Source of the DNA: Meconema thalassinum
Lineage: Eukaryota > Arthropoda > Insecta > Orthoptera > Tettigoniidae
Direction of reading: 5' to 3'
Length of the DNA: 64,000 nt
Assembly (NCBI GenBank): GCA_946902985.2
Contig: OX336393.1
Span: 128,058,533 to 128,122,532 of the forward strand
Within the stretch, counting starts at the first letter, position 1, and the number at the start of each line of letters is the position of its first letter. The translations under genes were made by a program, and so were the position numbers. Positions 21,837-34,224 of this stretch are shown here, one piece after another. The notes below the pieces were generated by a model that saw only the letters and a program-made list of their open reading frames with translations, did no database searches and was not told the DNA's origin.

Positions 21837-24800
21837 TGTGCCCTTGCAGCAAGAAATATGCAAATCACAGTATGCCAGCATTGCTCAATTCGGGATTTTT
21901 CGGGGCTGCGGTAAGTTCTCCCACTCTGTGACTTACATATTTTGGATTAAATAGAGGATACACTTGCAAAAATAACAACAAAATCAACTCCTATTTTAAC
22001 ACATTTAATTAATCAAAAATTATGGCGCTACAAACAAATAAACACATAAACTACTGACCAATATCATTCTACTTGTCCAAAGTGAACAAGGAATAGCATA
22101 AAAATAAAACAAATATTAGATTAAAACACATGGTTTTCTTTAAAACCAACAATTCACGATTATTTTCACTTCCATAAAGTACTTATCTTAAAGTTCCAAA
22201 TAACTACGAGCTTCTTTGGCTCGATACTTTCCCATAATAATGGTGTCATATTTTTGTACACTTCAAGAATTATTTTTATCTTTTCTTATCATCAAAACAA
22301 ATATATAATTACATTCAAAATTACATGTTAATTATTCACTTCAATATTTGGGCATATCACATGTTCTCCGTATTTACTATCTCTCTCAAGTTTTGCAAAT
22401 TCACTACGGTGATCGGGAAAACTATTTGTGTACTCCAGAGTTATAAAGATTACTTGACAAAGTCAAAAACTATGATCACTCCCGAAACCTAGTTATCTTC
22501 ACAAAACTCGTGGATTCCTTTTTTTTTCATACAATATTACAATAGGGATTTTATTTAATTCATTTGTCTTATAAGACCATTATCACATAAGGAAACTACG
22601 ATCTGAATTGGCAAGCGATAATATCAATCTACAAGGACCTCGGTTCAACGCCCGGGTCATTAACAACTTTAAACACTCACGGTGTATTTAACACATCTTA
22701 CAAGACAGTTTTTACCCACCCTCGCTCTATGAGGGTCAGGCCATTATACTCGGGCGTGATTTATGACAAGGAAAGCGACTCTCTGCCTAACCTACGGTGG
22801 TAGCTCTCTTCAATGCTTTAAATCAAACCTTCACATTATTCTCAGTTCTGTGGAGAGACCTGGCTTTTACTCGCTTATTTTCATTCAACAATATTCTTTG
22901 GCTCATAAACCACTTTCGTAACCTTGGCATTTATTAATTATGAGAGGGTCCTCATTGATTGGGAAGATTAATACACATTCTACGACGAATAATTAGGGGC
23001 TTTAACAACAAAAGGATTCTAGGTTCGAATCTCTTAACATGCCTCGGGAACATTTCCACATCAGAGGACTTATACAAAACGCGATTTAGGGTCAAGCCGT
23101 AGCTTACAGGACCTACGCTCAATAATACCATACATTAGCTCCCTTTTAAATAATACACACATGGCCTCGTGATCTACGTCACAATTTAGAGGACTTACAA
23201 CATATCTCAATTCACTGCAATCAACTACCCTCCATAAGTAACTTACCAAGTACTTTAACTTTTACGCGTTCCTAGCGTGACTTTTTATTTAATTGCGTTC
23301 CATTACGCTACACATTCACTTACGGCCGAATGTCTTCCAAAGAACTGATAAATTTCATAGTAACAATTGATACATATCTTAATTCTTATATTAATCTTTT
23401 CCGTTGACAATAAATCGCTCCCTTTTTAAGAACATGCATTTACATCATGTCTTATACATTTTTTAAGGCTTCAACGCTCTATATTTTTATATCATTCAAT
23501 TTAATCTTTATTTAGATTTCTTTACCTTGTTATTCACATCATGTTTTCATTCCTTACAAAAGCTCAAAAGCTATTTCTTTCATATAATTCAAATTTATCT
23601 TTATGTAAATATCTTTGTTATAATTATTATTATCACGCTTGCTTTTATAACATTCATTAAATACTGACATTTTATTCCATGCATTCCCTCTACAGGATTT
23701 ATTATTTCACATAATTATTTATTATTTCTTAAAACTTTATTTTCGTTCAGATCGCGTTCTTATTTAGTTATTATTCATTTAAAAACATCCCTTCTACTCA
23801 AAACTCCGGTGGAATTGTACACAAAATTTCTCCCGACACCAAAACATAATGAAAATCTTTACTTACATGTTTAAGGTCGCTTTCTGACCTTTATTCTCGT
23901 TTGATGTGACATTTTGGCCCACCTTCTTGACCTACTCCATATTGTACAATCTCATCTTATGTACAGAAATTTCTTGACACATATTCACTATATTTAACAC
24001 TGACAACATTTTTTTAATACACTGGTGTATCCGTTTTGAACACACATTAAAACACTAAAAAATATTACTCTGGTACATATTATAACACATATCACTGTGC
24101 ATAAAACGCTTTCACTTTACCTAAAACACTTAAAATGACACTCTTATTTCTTTTCTTACAATATTTACACTTCACTCCTATCACACGGGCGTATCTCAAC
24201 GATTTTAACAATTTCTGTCGGCTGTTGATGATCCCTGATGTGAATCCTATCGACCTGCATTGGACGTGTGATTTTACTCGTTCAAAGTTTCTCTCTCCTA
24301 CAATGGAAACTACTGGTTTCAGTCTCTCAAAACCGCTTCTATCGTCTATTACTCGGCTTTACTTTATCTGCTTTAACTAGGCGATAAATGTCTTTACTTT
24401 GCCGTCACCTCTATTTATATATGGTGGTCTATCGCCCCCTATAGTTTCTATATCTTGGCCTCCCTTCGAGGACCGTATACTGTCTATCGTATATTTTTGA
24501 CGTTTTCTCACTAGAGTACGTTTTCCCTCTGGTTTCGAAACTAAGTTCCTAAGTTCCTTTCGCTTGAACTTCTATCTTTCGCGATCGTAATTACTGTAAA
24601 GTTCCTTTATAGGACTTAATGTCTTTAACAATGTCTTTACTAAACGTAACGCCGTTTATTTGTTGGAGTTCTTATAACTTCGTAACTGTATCGAACAGTG
24701 TTCTTCTGGGACTCGAAGTTCCCTACTGATCGCTGTATCATACTTTGGCGATATTGCTTTAAAGTCCGTCTATTTAATGTTCTTTATAATTTAGGACTCT

Positions 24801-25759
24801 TCAAAGTCTCGAACTGCTAACCCTCAGCGTAGCGTACTTATATCGTAACTGGTCTACACTCGGTGAACTTGTAGCATAGCCTCCCACAGGCTCTGGATCG
24901 ATGTCTGATACAGCTTAACGTCCCCCTCACGGGCTCTTGAATACTGCGTATACGATGTGGTGCAGCACTTCCGCTCACGGAATGCTCGTAGACTGAATTG
25001 ATACAGCGTAACGCCTCCCTGGGCTATCGAAAACTGCATGATTGGTCTGGCTCTGCCAGGAGCTTTATACTATTCAGCCACAAAAAGATAAAACTCTAGT
25101 CCTTTTCGTGACCAACTTTTGAACTAATTGTCGCACAATTATAAAAATTATATATCCAGAAAGCTCGTCTTCCAAACGTAAAATAATATTCCTGTGCATG
25201 GAAATCGATCGTGCATTTCCGAGATATTAATTAATTTCTCGTCCTCAACTGTGTGGGTGGTGCTGTTCTTTTTTTATTCTCCCACTCCTTGGGTCTCGGT
25301 GAACCCCCAATGACGTCTACTTGCGTTTGCAGTTTTCTCCTGTGCAATTTTTACAAGGTTTTTCTTTACACAAAAATCTCTAATCCAAATTGATTCACCG
25401 TACTGTATCTGTTTACTTATTTTTATACTCGTAAACGGGTTAAATTTAATTATTCCTGTTCTGACTCAGCAGCGAGGTTGCCATATTCCTGCAACGTAAG
25501 AGCAATTTCCGAGTCCAGCTTCTTCGTCTTACAGTCAAAACTTTCCACTCGTTCTAATAATATCCATGACTGGCTCCTTATAAATGTCAAGAGGCATGAG
25601 CTCATCTAAGGAACACCTGGCCCTAGCGCTTGCACAATGTTAGGCTATAATCCTGGCTTGAAATCTCTCTCCGTTCCCTTAGAAACTGTATGATTCTTTC
25701 ATTCTTTTCTCAAAGTACATGGATTCGACTCTCTTTGAGGCCTATGGTACATGGGTTCA
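21837..25759. mobile_element. ~4 kb TG...CA non-coding element, copy 2, inserted in a SINE
   Basis: Starts TGTGCCCTTGCAGCAAGAAA and ends TACATGGGTTCA; collinear with 11965-15931. The host SINE is interrupted with exactly four extra bases (TCAC, 25760-25763) against ATAC on the left, consistent with a mutated 4-base duplication. A degenerate block with CCTCACGGGCTCTTG-like phrases sits at about 24880-25050. No ORF longer than about 80 codons. This copy defines the element's ends independently of copy 1. Confidence 0.8.
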
Positions 25760-25763
25760 TCAC

Positions 25764-25883
25764 TAATACAGCCATCACAATTAACACCGATTAACACACA
25801 GATTCTACACACACCCAAAGTACACGGGGCTACATGACCGCGTTGTCGCAGCCCCTAAGCTGAGGAACCAACCAACCAAATGT
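25764..25883 (+). repeat. SINE S1, 3' part (continuation of 21449)
   Basis: Reads TAATACAGCCATCACAATTA, then CACCCAAAGTACACGGGG, GTCGCAGCCCC and the tail AACCAACCAACC. It completes the SINE interrupted at 21836. Confidence 0.88.
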
Positions 25884-27604
25884 CATTGTGTTAAAAGATC
25901 TGATGTGGAGACTTATCTGAAATTTTAGAATGTCAACAGGCTACTCAGACAAGCACTTTTTGATATAACTCTGCATTCTTTGAATTTGAGTAGCTGTCAC
26001 AAAAGCAGTAATCTCCTGAGAAGTTTTCAGATTAAGTAAGAATGAACTGCCGTAAGACTTATCAAAAATTTGAAGTTCACGGTCGGGGTTGGACGGTGGG
26101 TAGCAGTAAGTCCTTACGAAGTTTCACTGAAATCGTTCGTGACAGTCAATTCTTATTACGGCAAAGACTCAGACACTCACTCGAACAAAAGGTGATATAA
26201 TAGTACAATAATTCATAAGATGATAATAGGCTGATAATAAGCAACTTGAAATTTAACTACAGGTTTAGTTCGTACCTAGCAAATTCCGTATTGAGAAAAA
26301 GACCAACATAAGTTTAAAATTACATGTGTTTTAAGTACGGTATCTAAATACCGTAACTTATTGAAGAGAACTAATGTTTTTTCGGACATCAAGAACTAAG
26401 ACTGTAGACGACAACTTGTTGTAGGCGACTACAAGTAGCGACCCAGAGAAGTTAATTAGGCACTCGTCACTATTAGCGATTATCACTCGCTTGAAGTAAT
26501 CGAAACAGTGCTTTGAATATCATAAAATATCTCACAAGTACATCCATGAAGAACTATAAAACTTGATTTTCTTAAAATGTAAGATACAAAACAAATATTC
26601 ATAAATTTATAATAATACCATTATCTACCGAATTAAGTTAGTAATAAATAAAATAATATCCTATGGCCTCGGATGCCGGGTGCAAACTTTGTTATTTTAC
26701 ACCCAGAGGGCAACTTGCATGTCAAATTTTGTTTCCCCTTGGAGCACTATGAAAGTCAAGTAGATTAGATATCTAAGCTTCTTGACACTATAGCACTTTC
26801 TAGTAGAAAAAGGAGGAACTTTGTGCTGTCGAAAAAACCCGAAATTAATTTTGTCATTATGAACACGGCCTACTAAATTCAAATGGGTTCTTAAACATGC
26901 CAAGAACGAATGACATGCGTGCCGTGATTTGTATCCCCTTGCAAAAAATCACTTACCACGGCTAGGAGCGAACCTGAAAGCTTGGGGGTGGGGTGCCAAG
27001 CACATTAAGTTGGTAACATTGGTATTTAACATTTGTTCAACATATACCTGAGATAGTGTGGCTTAATAGATAATTTCAGTAGGTTTCAATTCCAGCTGGA
27101 ATGCGAAGAGAACGCTCGGCTCACCATGCTAATTTGATGATCCAAACTGCCTTCCTGCCGTTAATTCATCGCCAAGATCCACCTAGCCAACAGTCATATG
27201 CAAGGAACAATATCCCACTACAAACAATTACCCATTATTTCAAGCCTCTTCCTCATTCCACTGCTCACCAAGGAAAGGAGCGGAACCCTTGATAATGCCG
27301 GACGCAGTTTCCGGTGAAACGTCGGGAGGTATCCTGTCTGGAACACGGCCTACAATCCCGAAAAACTTGTACTTAATTATTCAAGTTGTTCCTTTGCATA
27401 GATTCTGAATTGTTGAAAGTCTTGGGCTGAAATGCCCTGCGAGAGTTATTAGAAAGTTTTAGTACAGATCAACAATGACACAAATTGACAAAGATATTCC
27501 ACACAGACCAAAGAACACGGGGATAATGACTACCATGTGGCAAGCCGTTGAATCAGGGAAACCAGAAACTACGCTCGCGAGTAATGATCTCCCTACTAGC
27601 TGCA
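25884..27604. other. Unannotated intronic sequence
   Basis: Mostly AT-rich, with no gene or well-supported repeat. Holds one hairpin motif at 27288-27320, listed separately. Confidence 0.3.
27288..27320 (+). other. CUGANGA-like / hairpin / GAAAC motif, site 2
   Basis: CTTGATAATGCCGGA, CGCAGT, TTCCGGT, GAAAC: stem CCGGA/TCCGG in front of GAAACGTCGGG. The first box is a weak match (TTGATAA). Same architecture as the other sites with an unrelated stem sequence. Confidence 0.35.
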
Positions 27605-27612
27605 CTCCCAGC

Positions 27613-28449
27613 CAGGGCCGTATTTTTTAAATAGGCTAAGTAGGCTGCAGCCTAGAGCAGCAAATTTTCAGGGGCGGCAGTTTGGCAATTTATTCAAAAC
27701 TTAAAATGAAGTATTTCAAACGTTATTAATATTTTCCGTACGAATTTAAGAATACATGTTACGTAAAAATATGTTTTAGTCCTTCTACAGTTTTTTCTTC
27801 CTTAGAAGAGTTAAAAATTAACTGCGAACTAGTATTTCTGAAATACGGTTCAACTCACTTTCATTACTTTGTATTGTGGCAAATACAACAAAAACATTTT
27901 CGTATTATTAACGAGTTTGTCATTAAGAAATATCGTAAGAAAGCTATGTAAATTTGAACATTAGGATTACGCGGGGTGAGTTGTTTTAGAGAAGTTTGTA
28001 TATTTTTCAACAAATAAACCAGTATTTAACTACATTTTGTGTAATTTCATTTCACCGTGTACAACAACTTCATTCAAATTGAACACAGTTCTTCAATTAC
28101 GCAAAAGATAGTCATTAGCCTTAAAAATATATATTTTTAAATTAGTGATCACTGATCTCCTAGAACAAATTAATTAATTAATATCGAAACCCATTTCATT
28201 TTTAACGAATATTAAAAGAAGTAAACAGAAGTAGATAAATAATTTAATTATATAATTTATTTTATAAACCATTAAAATTGGTGTTTTATCTAAACTAAAT
28301 GAACTTCATGTTTAAAAAAGATGAAAACGCCAATGAACTCTATCCTTTTGTTGTATAAAACAAATGTAATAAGCAAATATGAACTATAGTGGGGGGGGGG
28401 GGCAAATGGACTTTAGCCTATAGGCCGCATACTCTTAAATCCGGCCCTG
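27613..28449. mobile_element. hAT-like non-autonomous element (837 bp)
   Basis: Ends CAGGGCCGTATTT and AAATCCGGCCCTG (inverted repeats with one mismatch), flanked by a perfect 8-base duplication CTCCCAGC (27605-27612 and 28450-28457). AT-rich interior with a poly-G run near 28390. No transposase fragment recognised. Confidence 0.87.
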
Positions 28450-28457
28450 CTCCCAGC

Positions 28458-29104
28458 CCTATCCTCTTTAGCTCAGCGATGAAACAAGCAAGTCAGGGAT
28501 GAACAGCTGTGCCGAGATCACATGCCAGAGCGACTTGACGAGCTGAACCGGACACGCCTTACTTTCGTTTCACACGCGAGCAACACACTCCGTCCACTTG
28601 AACTTATGCACATCGTGGCTATAAGTGACAGAGTTAGGATTGCTCCGGTTTCCCTATAGCCTACGTAGGCAGCAGCATTTCTACTCGAGTTGGTGATGTT
28701 GGAATCATGTTGATAAGCTGTGGGGGGGGGGGGGGGGGGTAGTCTCGACAGCTTGTGTCCTCAGGGGGTGCACCTGAGCCCTGACAGACTCAGATAGCCT
28801 CGTCTCTAGAGACCAGAACGTCTTCACCTGCGACCCCAGTGGCTTAGTTATCGATCAACTGCTCCTGCGTCCTTTTCCTTATATTCCCACAGAATTTAGT
28901 GGCTTACAACATCGTGGTCAGCACTCCCATGCATTTCGGCGTGTGTGCAATCTGTCAGTATTGCCTTCCTTCAATATTCTCACCTCTAAACTACGACCCT
29001 AAAGGCAATACTGCACTAAATAATAATAATAATAATAATAATATTAATAATAAGCATTGGTGTGGTTCCCAAGCAACTTCTGCAAGGGTTAAGAGAGATT
29101 GATA
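28458..29104. other. Unannotated intronic sequence with simple repeats
   Basis: Poly-G run at about 28722-28738 and a TAA microsatellite at 29021-29050. No gene seen. Confidence 0.4.
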
Positions 29105-29190
29105 TAGACTTCGGCCGGGTTTGAACCCGTGATCTTGGGCATAGAGGCTCAGCATGCTACCAACTACGCCACTGAAGCCACCGGAAACAA
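29105..29190 (-). repeat. SINE S1 head fragment
   Basis: Minus-strand tRNA-like head: CTTCGGCCGGGTTTGAACCC and GCTCAGCATGCTACCAACTA on the + strand. The body is absent. Confidence 0.7.
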
Positions 29191-29330
29191 AAGCAACAAC
29201 AACAATTACAAGAAGATTAAATAATTTGTTCGTGAAGGGCAGATTCTTTAATTCGGTTACAGCAAACCCAAACCGATGCCGTTGACGATAATCGGCGCTA
29301 GCAGGTAATCTTCTATGGGGAGACAACATT

Positions 29331-30061
29331 CAGTGCTGGATTACCCATTAGGCCTGACTAGGCCCAGGCCTAGGGCCCCCAATTATCTGGGGCCCCCAAG
29401 CAATTTCTAATTTAGTTCAATTTTATTCAGAAGATTTAGAATTTTTTAAATCCAGAACTGAGACAGTTTCAGCATTATATTAAATTACGATGTCCTTTAA
29501 AAACTTGAGTTCACTCATTCTGAACTTTACGAAATTCTTATTCGAGACAAGCTTGAGTCTATTTTTCCAAACGTCGAAATTGCTTTTCGCATTTTCCTGA
29601 CCCTCATGATAATGAATTGATCTGCGGAGCGCTCGTTTTCAAAATTGAAACGGATCAAAAGTGCGCAAAGAAGTATCATGCCACAAGAACGATTACACAT
29701 GCTAAGTTTAATGTATATCGAGTCAGATGTTCTGCAAGAAATTAATTTTGATGACATTGTAGAAGATTTCATTGACCGAAAAAAACAGAATAACACATTT
29801 TTTGATTACATTTTACAGAAGTAAAAAATAGTATGACTTGTTAAATTGTTCATCAAATCATCTGAAATGTTTTCAAATAACGATGATCGTTTTAATTGAA
29901 ATATATGTATATATGTAGGCCTATGTATGATTTAATAAAAAGTGTATTATTCATCTTGAGAAAATGAACCCTTGTATATACCTTATTAAATGTACAGGTG
30001 CTAAAAAATAAAAATTATATGAAAAAAATAAAGGGGCCCCAAAAATCTTAATCCGGCACTG
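29331..30061 (+). mobile_element. hAT-superfamily element, internally deleted (731 bp)
   Basis: Ends CAGTGCTGGATTA and TAATCCGGCACTG with a perfect 8-base duplication ACAACATT (29323-29330 and 30062-30069). Subterminal GGGCCCCCAA/GGGGCCCC phrases. Keeps a C-terminal transposase remnant. Confidence 0.9.
29522..29824 (+). pseudogene. hAT transposase C-terminal fragment (ZMYM/TTF-type)
   Basis: One frame runs ELYEILIRDKLESIFPNVE, then an in-frame TGA (29618-29620), then SAERSFSKLKRIKSAQRS, MPQERLHMLSLMYIESDVL and FDDIVEDFIDRK, ending at TAA 29822-29824. SAERSFSxLKRIKxxxRS is the diagnostic hAT dimerisation motif. Catalytic parts are deleted. Confidence 0.88.
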
Positions 30062-30069
30062 ACAACATT

Positions 30070-30681
30070 ATTCAATATTGGGGACAAAGATGCAGAAATA
30101 TCTATTGTAGTTGACACATTGCAAAATTGTTATTCATACAGAAGTAGCGTACACATGCGATAACTCTCACGTGTGTTTAAATCAGCCGCCCGAATTTACG
30201 GTTATGCTGACTAGACGCGACACAGTTCTGATAGGGGCTATCGTCTTGTTTATTGGTTCAAACGCACTTTATAAACAAATAAATATAGACCATATCCGTT
30301 GACGTTTCAAGAAATGCAAGATTGCTCCTGCACTATTGAGACGATTTGGAAGTATTTGGTACAAACCGCACATTCTAACTCCCTCTGGTTAAAGAGCTTA
30401 AGTTTTGTGAAACATAGGCTACACCTTAGTTAGCATTGCCTATTGAGAGTTTAGAAGTTGCATTACACAACTTGAGTGAGATATTTGATTTTATTATTTG
30501 TCATTTTTAATGAGATTTTCCCCTGTAATGTCATCCACCAACCCCCTCATCCTTTCCTAAATCTTTAATTAAATCTCAGCCAATAGCTTCCTGGCTTACG
30601 ATCAACGTCGAAATTGGAAGAGTAGATCGCCTCAATGGCTTCAACTCAAAATATCTATGTCATGGTAGCTGAGGCTATACG

Positions 30682-30722
<41 letters not shown>

Positions 30723-30887
30723 GTATTATTATTCACGTTTTTCGCAGATCATTGTCCGGTAAAATGCAAAGCAATTATGGAGATTATATTGAATCAAAGC
30801 ATAATCTTAATTTAGTTCACTGCCAAGGAATTTCCGGACTATCCTAGTTGTAGTCAATATCATTGCTTTCTGAAATAATTTATACAA
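30070..30887. other. Unannotated intronic sequence
   Basis: Contains a TTA microsatellite at 30680-30722. Nothing else recognised. Confidence 0.35.
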
Positions 30888-31312
30888 GAGCGTTAAAAAT
30901 CCCCCAGTATGCTTTCCTTCGGAGGGGAAGAAAAACCGGCGGGCCCATGTCATAGATTTATGGCATGTAAAAGATCCTTCCACTAACTAGACTACACTTG
31001 TGTGAAGCTCAAATTTTTAGGTTAAATTTGACTAACGCTATTAAGTTCCGAAGTTTGCCGCCAGGTTCTGGTTAAGGTGGTATCTAGTTGCCAATTTCTG
31101 CAGCTAGGTGTCATTGACGGTAGCATTTGGTAGCAAAAGTAGGAACTACTTGAAATTGATAGTCTGCAGTCCTTACCAGAATTCAAGATAACACATACTA
31201 ATACAGTCATCACAATTAACACAGGTTTTTAGACAGATGCTATAGACACCCAAAGTACACGGGGCTACATGCCCACGTTGTCGCAGCCCCTAAACCGAGG
31301 AACCAACCAACG
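30888..31312 (+). repeat. SINE S1, 5'-truncated
   Basis: Starts in the body (AGCGTTAAAAATCCCCCAG, CTTCGGAGGGGAAG) and runs to the tail AACCAACCAA. Gives the intact junction sequence GATAACACATACTAATACAG used to interpret the insertion at 21837. Confidence 0.85.
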
Positions 31313-31776
31313 CTGTTGTTGCATTTTTTTTTACTAAATCTAGAGGGTTGGAACATGTTACTGATCAATTTTCGTACGTGTCATTCTAATGGCAAGCCAT
31401 GGATGAACCTCCGTGGGCCGAATATGATCCGCGGGCCGCCTTTAGAGAAGACTTGCTTTATGCAGAGAGAGATAATTCAACATAGATGGTGGGTGTTACA
31501 GATACTTGAAGACGAGCTGGTGTAATTAGTGAAGCTAGCGGGTGATATAAATACCTCACCCTAATGACCTCACTAAGTACCGCAGTTGTCATCACACAGT
31601 CATTGTTCCACTGTAGGCTACGTGCCGCTCTCGCGACGAGTGACGAGTGTATTTCAAGCGCATCTCAACAAAGCCCTGACGTGGTGTGTGATACAGTCTT
31701 TTATTTTTTTAATCTACTGACGAAAATACAACATTTGTTTACGTATAATAACTGCCTTCTGTTCTTCCCTTTCTGA
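31313..31776. other. Unannotated intronic sequence
   Basis: Nothing supported on either strand. Confidence 0.3.
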
Positions 31777-32018
31777 GACTGGCTGAGTGGCGCAGTGGTA
31801 ATGTTCTCGCCTGCTGTTCCCAAGGTTACAGGATCGAGTCCTGGCGCAGTCAGCTGGCATTTGGGGGTGCGCAAATGCGAGAGAGCCGGGTCAGTAGACT
31901 TACAGGCACGTTAAAATCCCTTGGGAGCAAAATTCCAGCACCCCGGCGTCCCTAAAAGCCTCAGTTGTTAAAAGGGACTTAAAACCAGTAACATTATTAT
32001 TATTATTATTATTATTAT
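31777..32018 (+). repeat. SINE S6 with ATT tail
   Basis: tRNA-like head GACTGGCTGAGTGGCGCAGT with GGATCGAGTCCTGGCGCAG, body GGCATTTGGGGGTGCGCAAA, and an ATT-repeat tail (31993-32018). A second copy is at 57282. Confidence 0.75.
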
Positions 32019-32019
32019 T

Positions 32020-32229
32020 GGGGAGCGTGATGGCTCAGTGGCTTAGCTGCTCGTCTTTCACCCGGACGACCGGGGTTCGAATCCCGGTGACAGCGGGGTG
32101 GGATTTTCACTTGAAAAATCGCGTGGTGTCAGGAAGGGCATCCGGCCTTAAATCCCCGGCCAAAACCTAAATGAGCCTGGTTGGCTCCGGCGACCCCAAT
32201 TAATTGGGAAAAAGCCGAAGAAAGAAAGA

Positions 32230-32261
<32 letters not shown>

Positions 32262-32262
32262 C
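32020..32262 (+). repeat. SINE S7 with ATT tail
   Basis: Head GGAGCGTGATGGCTCAGTGG with GGGGTTCGAATCCCGGTG (A and B boxes), body GTGTCAGGAAGGGCATCCGG, tail AAGAAAGAAAGAATTATT. It begins at the end of the S6 tail. Confidence 0.75.
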
Positions 32263-32559
32263 TATCTGACTGGCTACGTGTTCTAGTCCTGTTCATATAA
32301 ACTTTTGCTAACACGGTAAACTTACCATTTATCCCCCATCACAGCAAACATAGTGATTTATAGTAATTTCCAGCTGTTAGGTTTACATTCACTGCTGCCA
32401 CTCATGGTTCAAAGTTATCATATTATAGACCCCTTTTAGACACTGAAACTGTCTGGTATAATGAGACGTGAAAGTTGTGTGTCTTTTGTGACGTCATTCA
32501 GGATCTCGAATCTTAACATCATCAGCCAGATAATAACGTGATAATATAATCTATAGTTC
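32263..32559. other. Unannotated intronic sequence
   Basis: Nothing recognised. Confidence 0.3.
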
Positions 32560-32952
32560 AACGACTAATGAAGAATGGAATGGACGTTAAACAGACAGCA
32601 AGCAAACACATTATTAGTAACAGAGATGGATTATTGGAGGAGGGCGGCAAGAAAAACAAGATGGATAAAATTAGAAATACGAGAATCAGAGAAATTATGC
32701 CGGTTAAAAAAATATAGCCTACTAGAAGTGATTGGAGATGGAAGATTACAATGGTTTGGACATGTGAAAAGGATGCAGAACAGTAGAATTCCAAATGTAA
32801 TGTTACATTGGCAAGCTGAAGGCAAACGGACACGGGGTAAACCAAGAGGACAATGGATGGATGGTGTAAAGAGAAGCCTGGCTACCAGAGGCTTAACCGA
32901 GGAAGATGCTGAAGTCCAAAATTTGTGGAGAAGTAGAATATCTTTGGGTTGA
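32560..32952 (+). pseudogene. Non-LTR retrotransposon 3' end (post-RT region)
   Basis: An open frame ending at a stop near 32950 encodes TRWIKLEIRESEKLCRL, DGRLQWFGHVKRMQNSRIPN, GKRTRGKPRGQWMDGVKR and LTEEDAEVQNLWRSR. This is the arrangement found after the reverse transcriptase domain of many insect LINEs. The reverse transcriptase itself is missing (5' truncation). Confidence 0.85.
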
Positions 32953-33285
32953 AGGATGGTTGGTTGTTTGGCTCCTAAGTTTAGGGGCTGCGACAACGCG
33001 GTATGTTGCCCCGTGTACTTTGCGTGTGTGTGTAGAATCTGTCTGATAACCGGTGTTAATTGTGATGACTGTATTAGTGTGTGTTATCTGTTTTTTAATT
33101 CAAGTAAGGAAAGCAGACTTTTGAATTTTTCAAATAGTACCTACTTTTGCCGTCAAACGCCACTGTCAACGACTACTAGTTCAGAATTTAGCTACCAGAC
33201 GCCACCGCAGTCGGCTCTTGGCAACGAACGTAGGAACCTAATAAGAGCGTTGTTTACATTCTTAACCTATACAATTTAGTTTCAC
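32953..33285 (-). repeat. SINE S1, minus strand, head missing
   Basis: Begins with the reverse tail (GGTTGGTTGTTTGG), then GGGGCTGCGACAACGCGG, and ends in the body (AATTTAGTTTCACAC). It follows directly on the LINE stop. Confidence 0.82.
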
Positions 33286-33519
33286 ACTGGGATGAAGGAA
33301 AACCACTGTATTGTAGAATATTCCTAATAAAGAGTCATTATAACAATAATAACAAATTCATCTACGCACTACTTGAAGAGGCATGACCAAGTAACCAAGA
33401 TAATCCACCTGAACCTGGCAGAAAGCACTCCTTAAGTAATAATGTTCTGCCTTACTCTCAATATATTTTCCTGATGCTGTTCTGGAGAACTATACACACA
33501 AGCTACTCTGGGTCAGGTC

Positions 33520-33945
33520 AGTGATCACAGATGGACCTATATCAGCAAACAGGCCAGACATTATTCTTATTGATCAAGTGCAGAACAAAACTTTTTCAAT
33601 AGACATCGCAGTCTTAACTCGCATAATATCCAGCACATTTATGCTGAGAAAGTGACGAAATACAAGCCTCTGGCTGAAGAGATCCGACAGATGTGGCGAC
33701 AGAAATTTGTCACTGTATTGGCTATCATAATCTCTTCCACAGGGATCATACCGAAGTCGCTGAAGGCCAACCTCGATAAACTGGAGCTCCACCATAATCT
33801 GCATAGCAGTATGCAGAAAGTAGTTATTTTAGAGACCTGCTCCATAGTTCGTTCTTTCCTACACCTACCAATGAAGGGAACTCCACTCCAACTTGCAACA
33901 AATGCCGATGAAATGGTGAATTGCACCCAATTACTTGGTGAACAT
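33520..33945 (+). pseudogene. Non-LTR retrotransposon RT C-terminal fragment, frameshifted
   Basis: One frame gives KTFSIDIAVLTRIISS; after a shift near 33640 another gives AEKVTKYKPLAEEIRQMW, then SSTGIIPKSLKANLDKL and LHSSMQKVVILETCSIVRSFL. This is the EKxxKYxxLAxEIxxMW...GxIPKxLK...LQKxxLLxTxxIxRxFL pattern common at LINE C-termini. It ends in an AAT microsatellite. Confidence 0.8.
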
Positions 33946-34224
33946 ATGAATAATAATAATAATAATAATAAAATAATGTAATGCCTACCCCTTGTAATAA
34001 CCACTTCGGCTGGATCGGATATGAGATGTGAATAATTTCTTTGTGGCTGGTGATTTTTACGACCGAAGATACAAGGAAAATAAAGAGCAAGAACGCAAGA
34101 AACTTAAAGTGCAATAATTCATATTAAGACGCTCCTGTTCATTCCTGGAGCCCTATGCTCTTTTTCTCCACTTTCCTCTTTTTGTGCTGTTTATTTTCTT
34201 CAGAAATATAATGCTAATAAATAA
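33946..34224. other. Unannotated sequence after LINE fragment
   Basis: AAT microsatellite at 33946-33970, then nothing recognised. Confidence 0.35.

Noticed and set aside
24135..24380. 81-codon frame inside the second 4 kb element
   Set aside because: It is not conserved as an open frame in the collinear first copy and has no family features.
32040..32095. tRNA gene-like A and B boxes (also at 21450, 31780, 37500, 37860, 43320, 46640, 50700, 52900, 53890, 57285 and 58820)
   Set aside because: Each is followed by a repeated SINE body and a simple tail, and the cloverleaf is not well formed. These are SINE heads, not tRNA genes.
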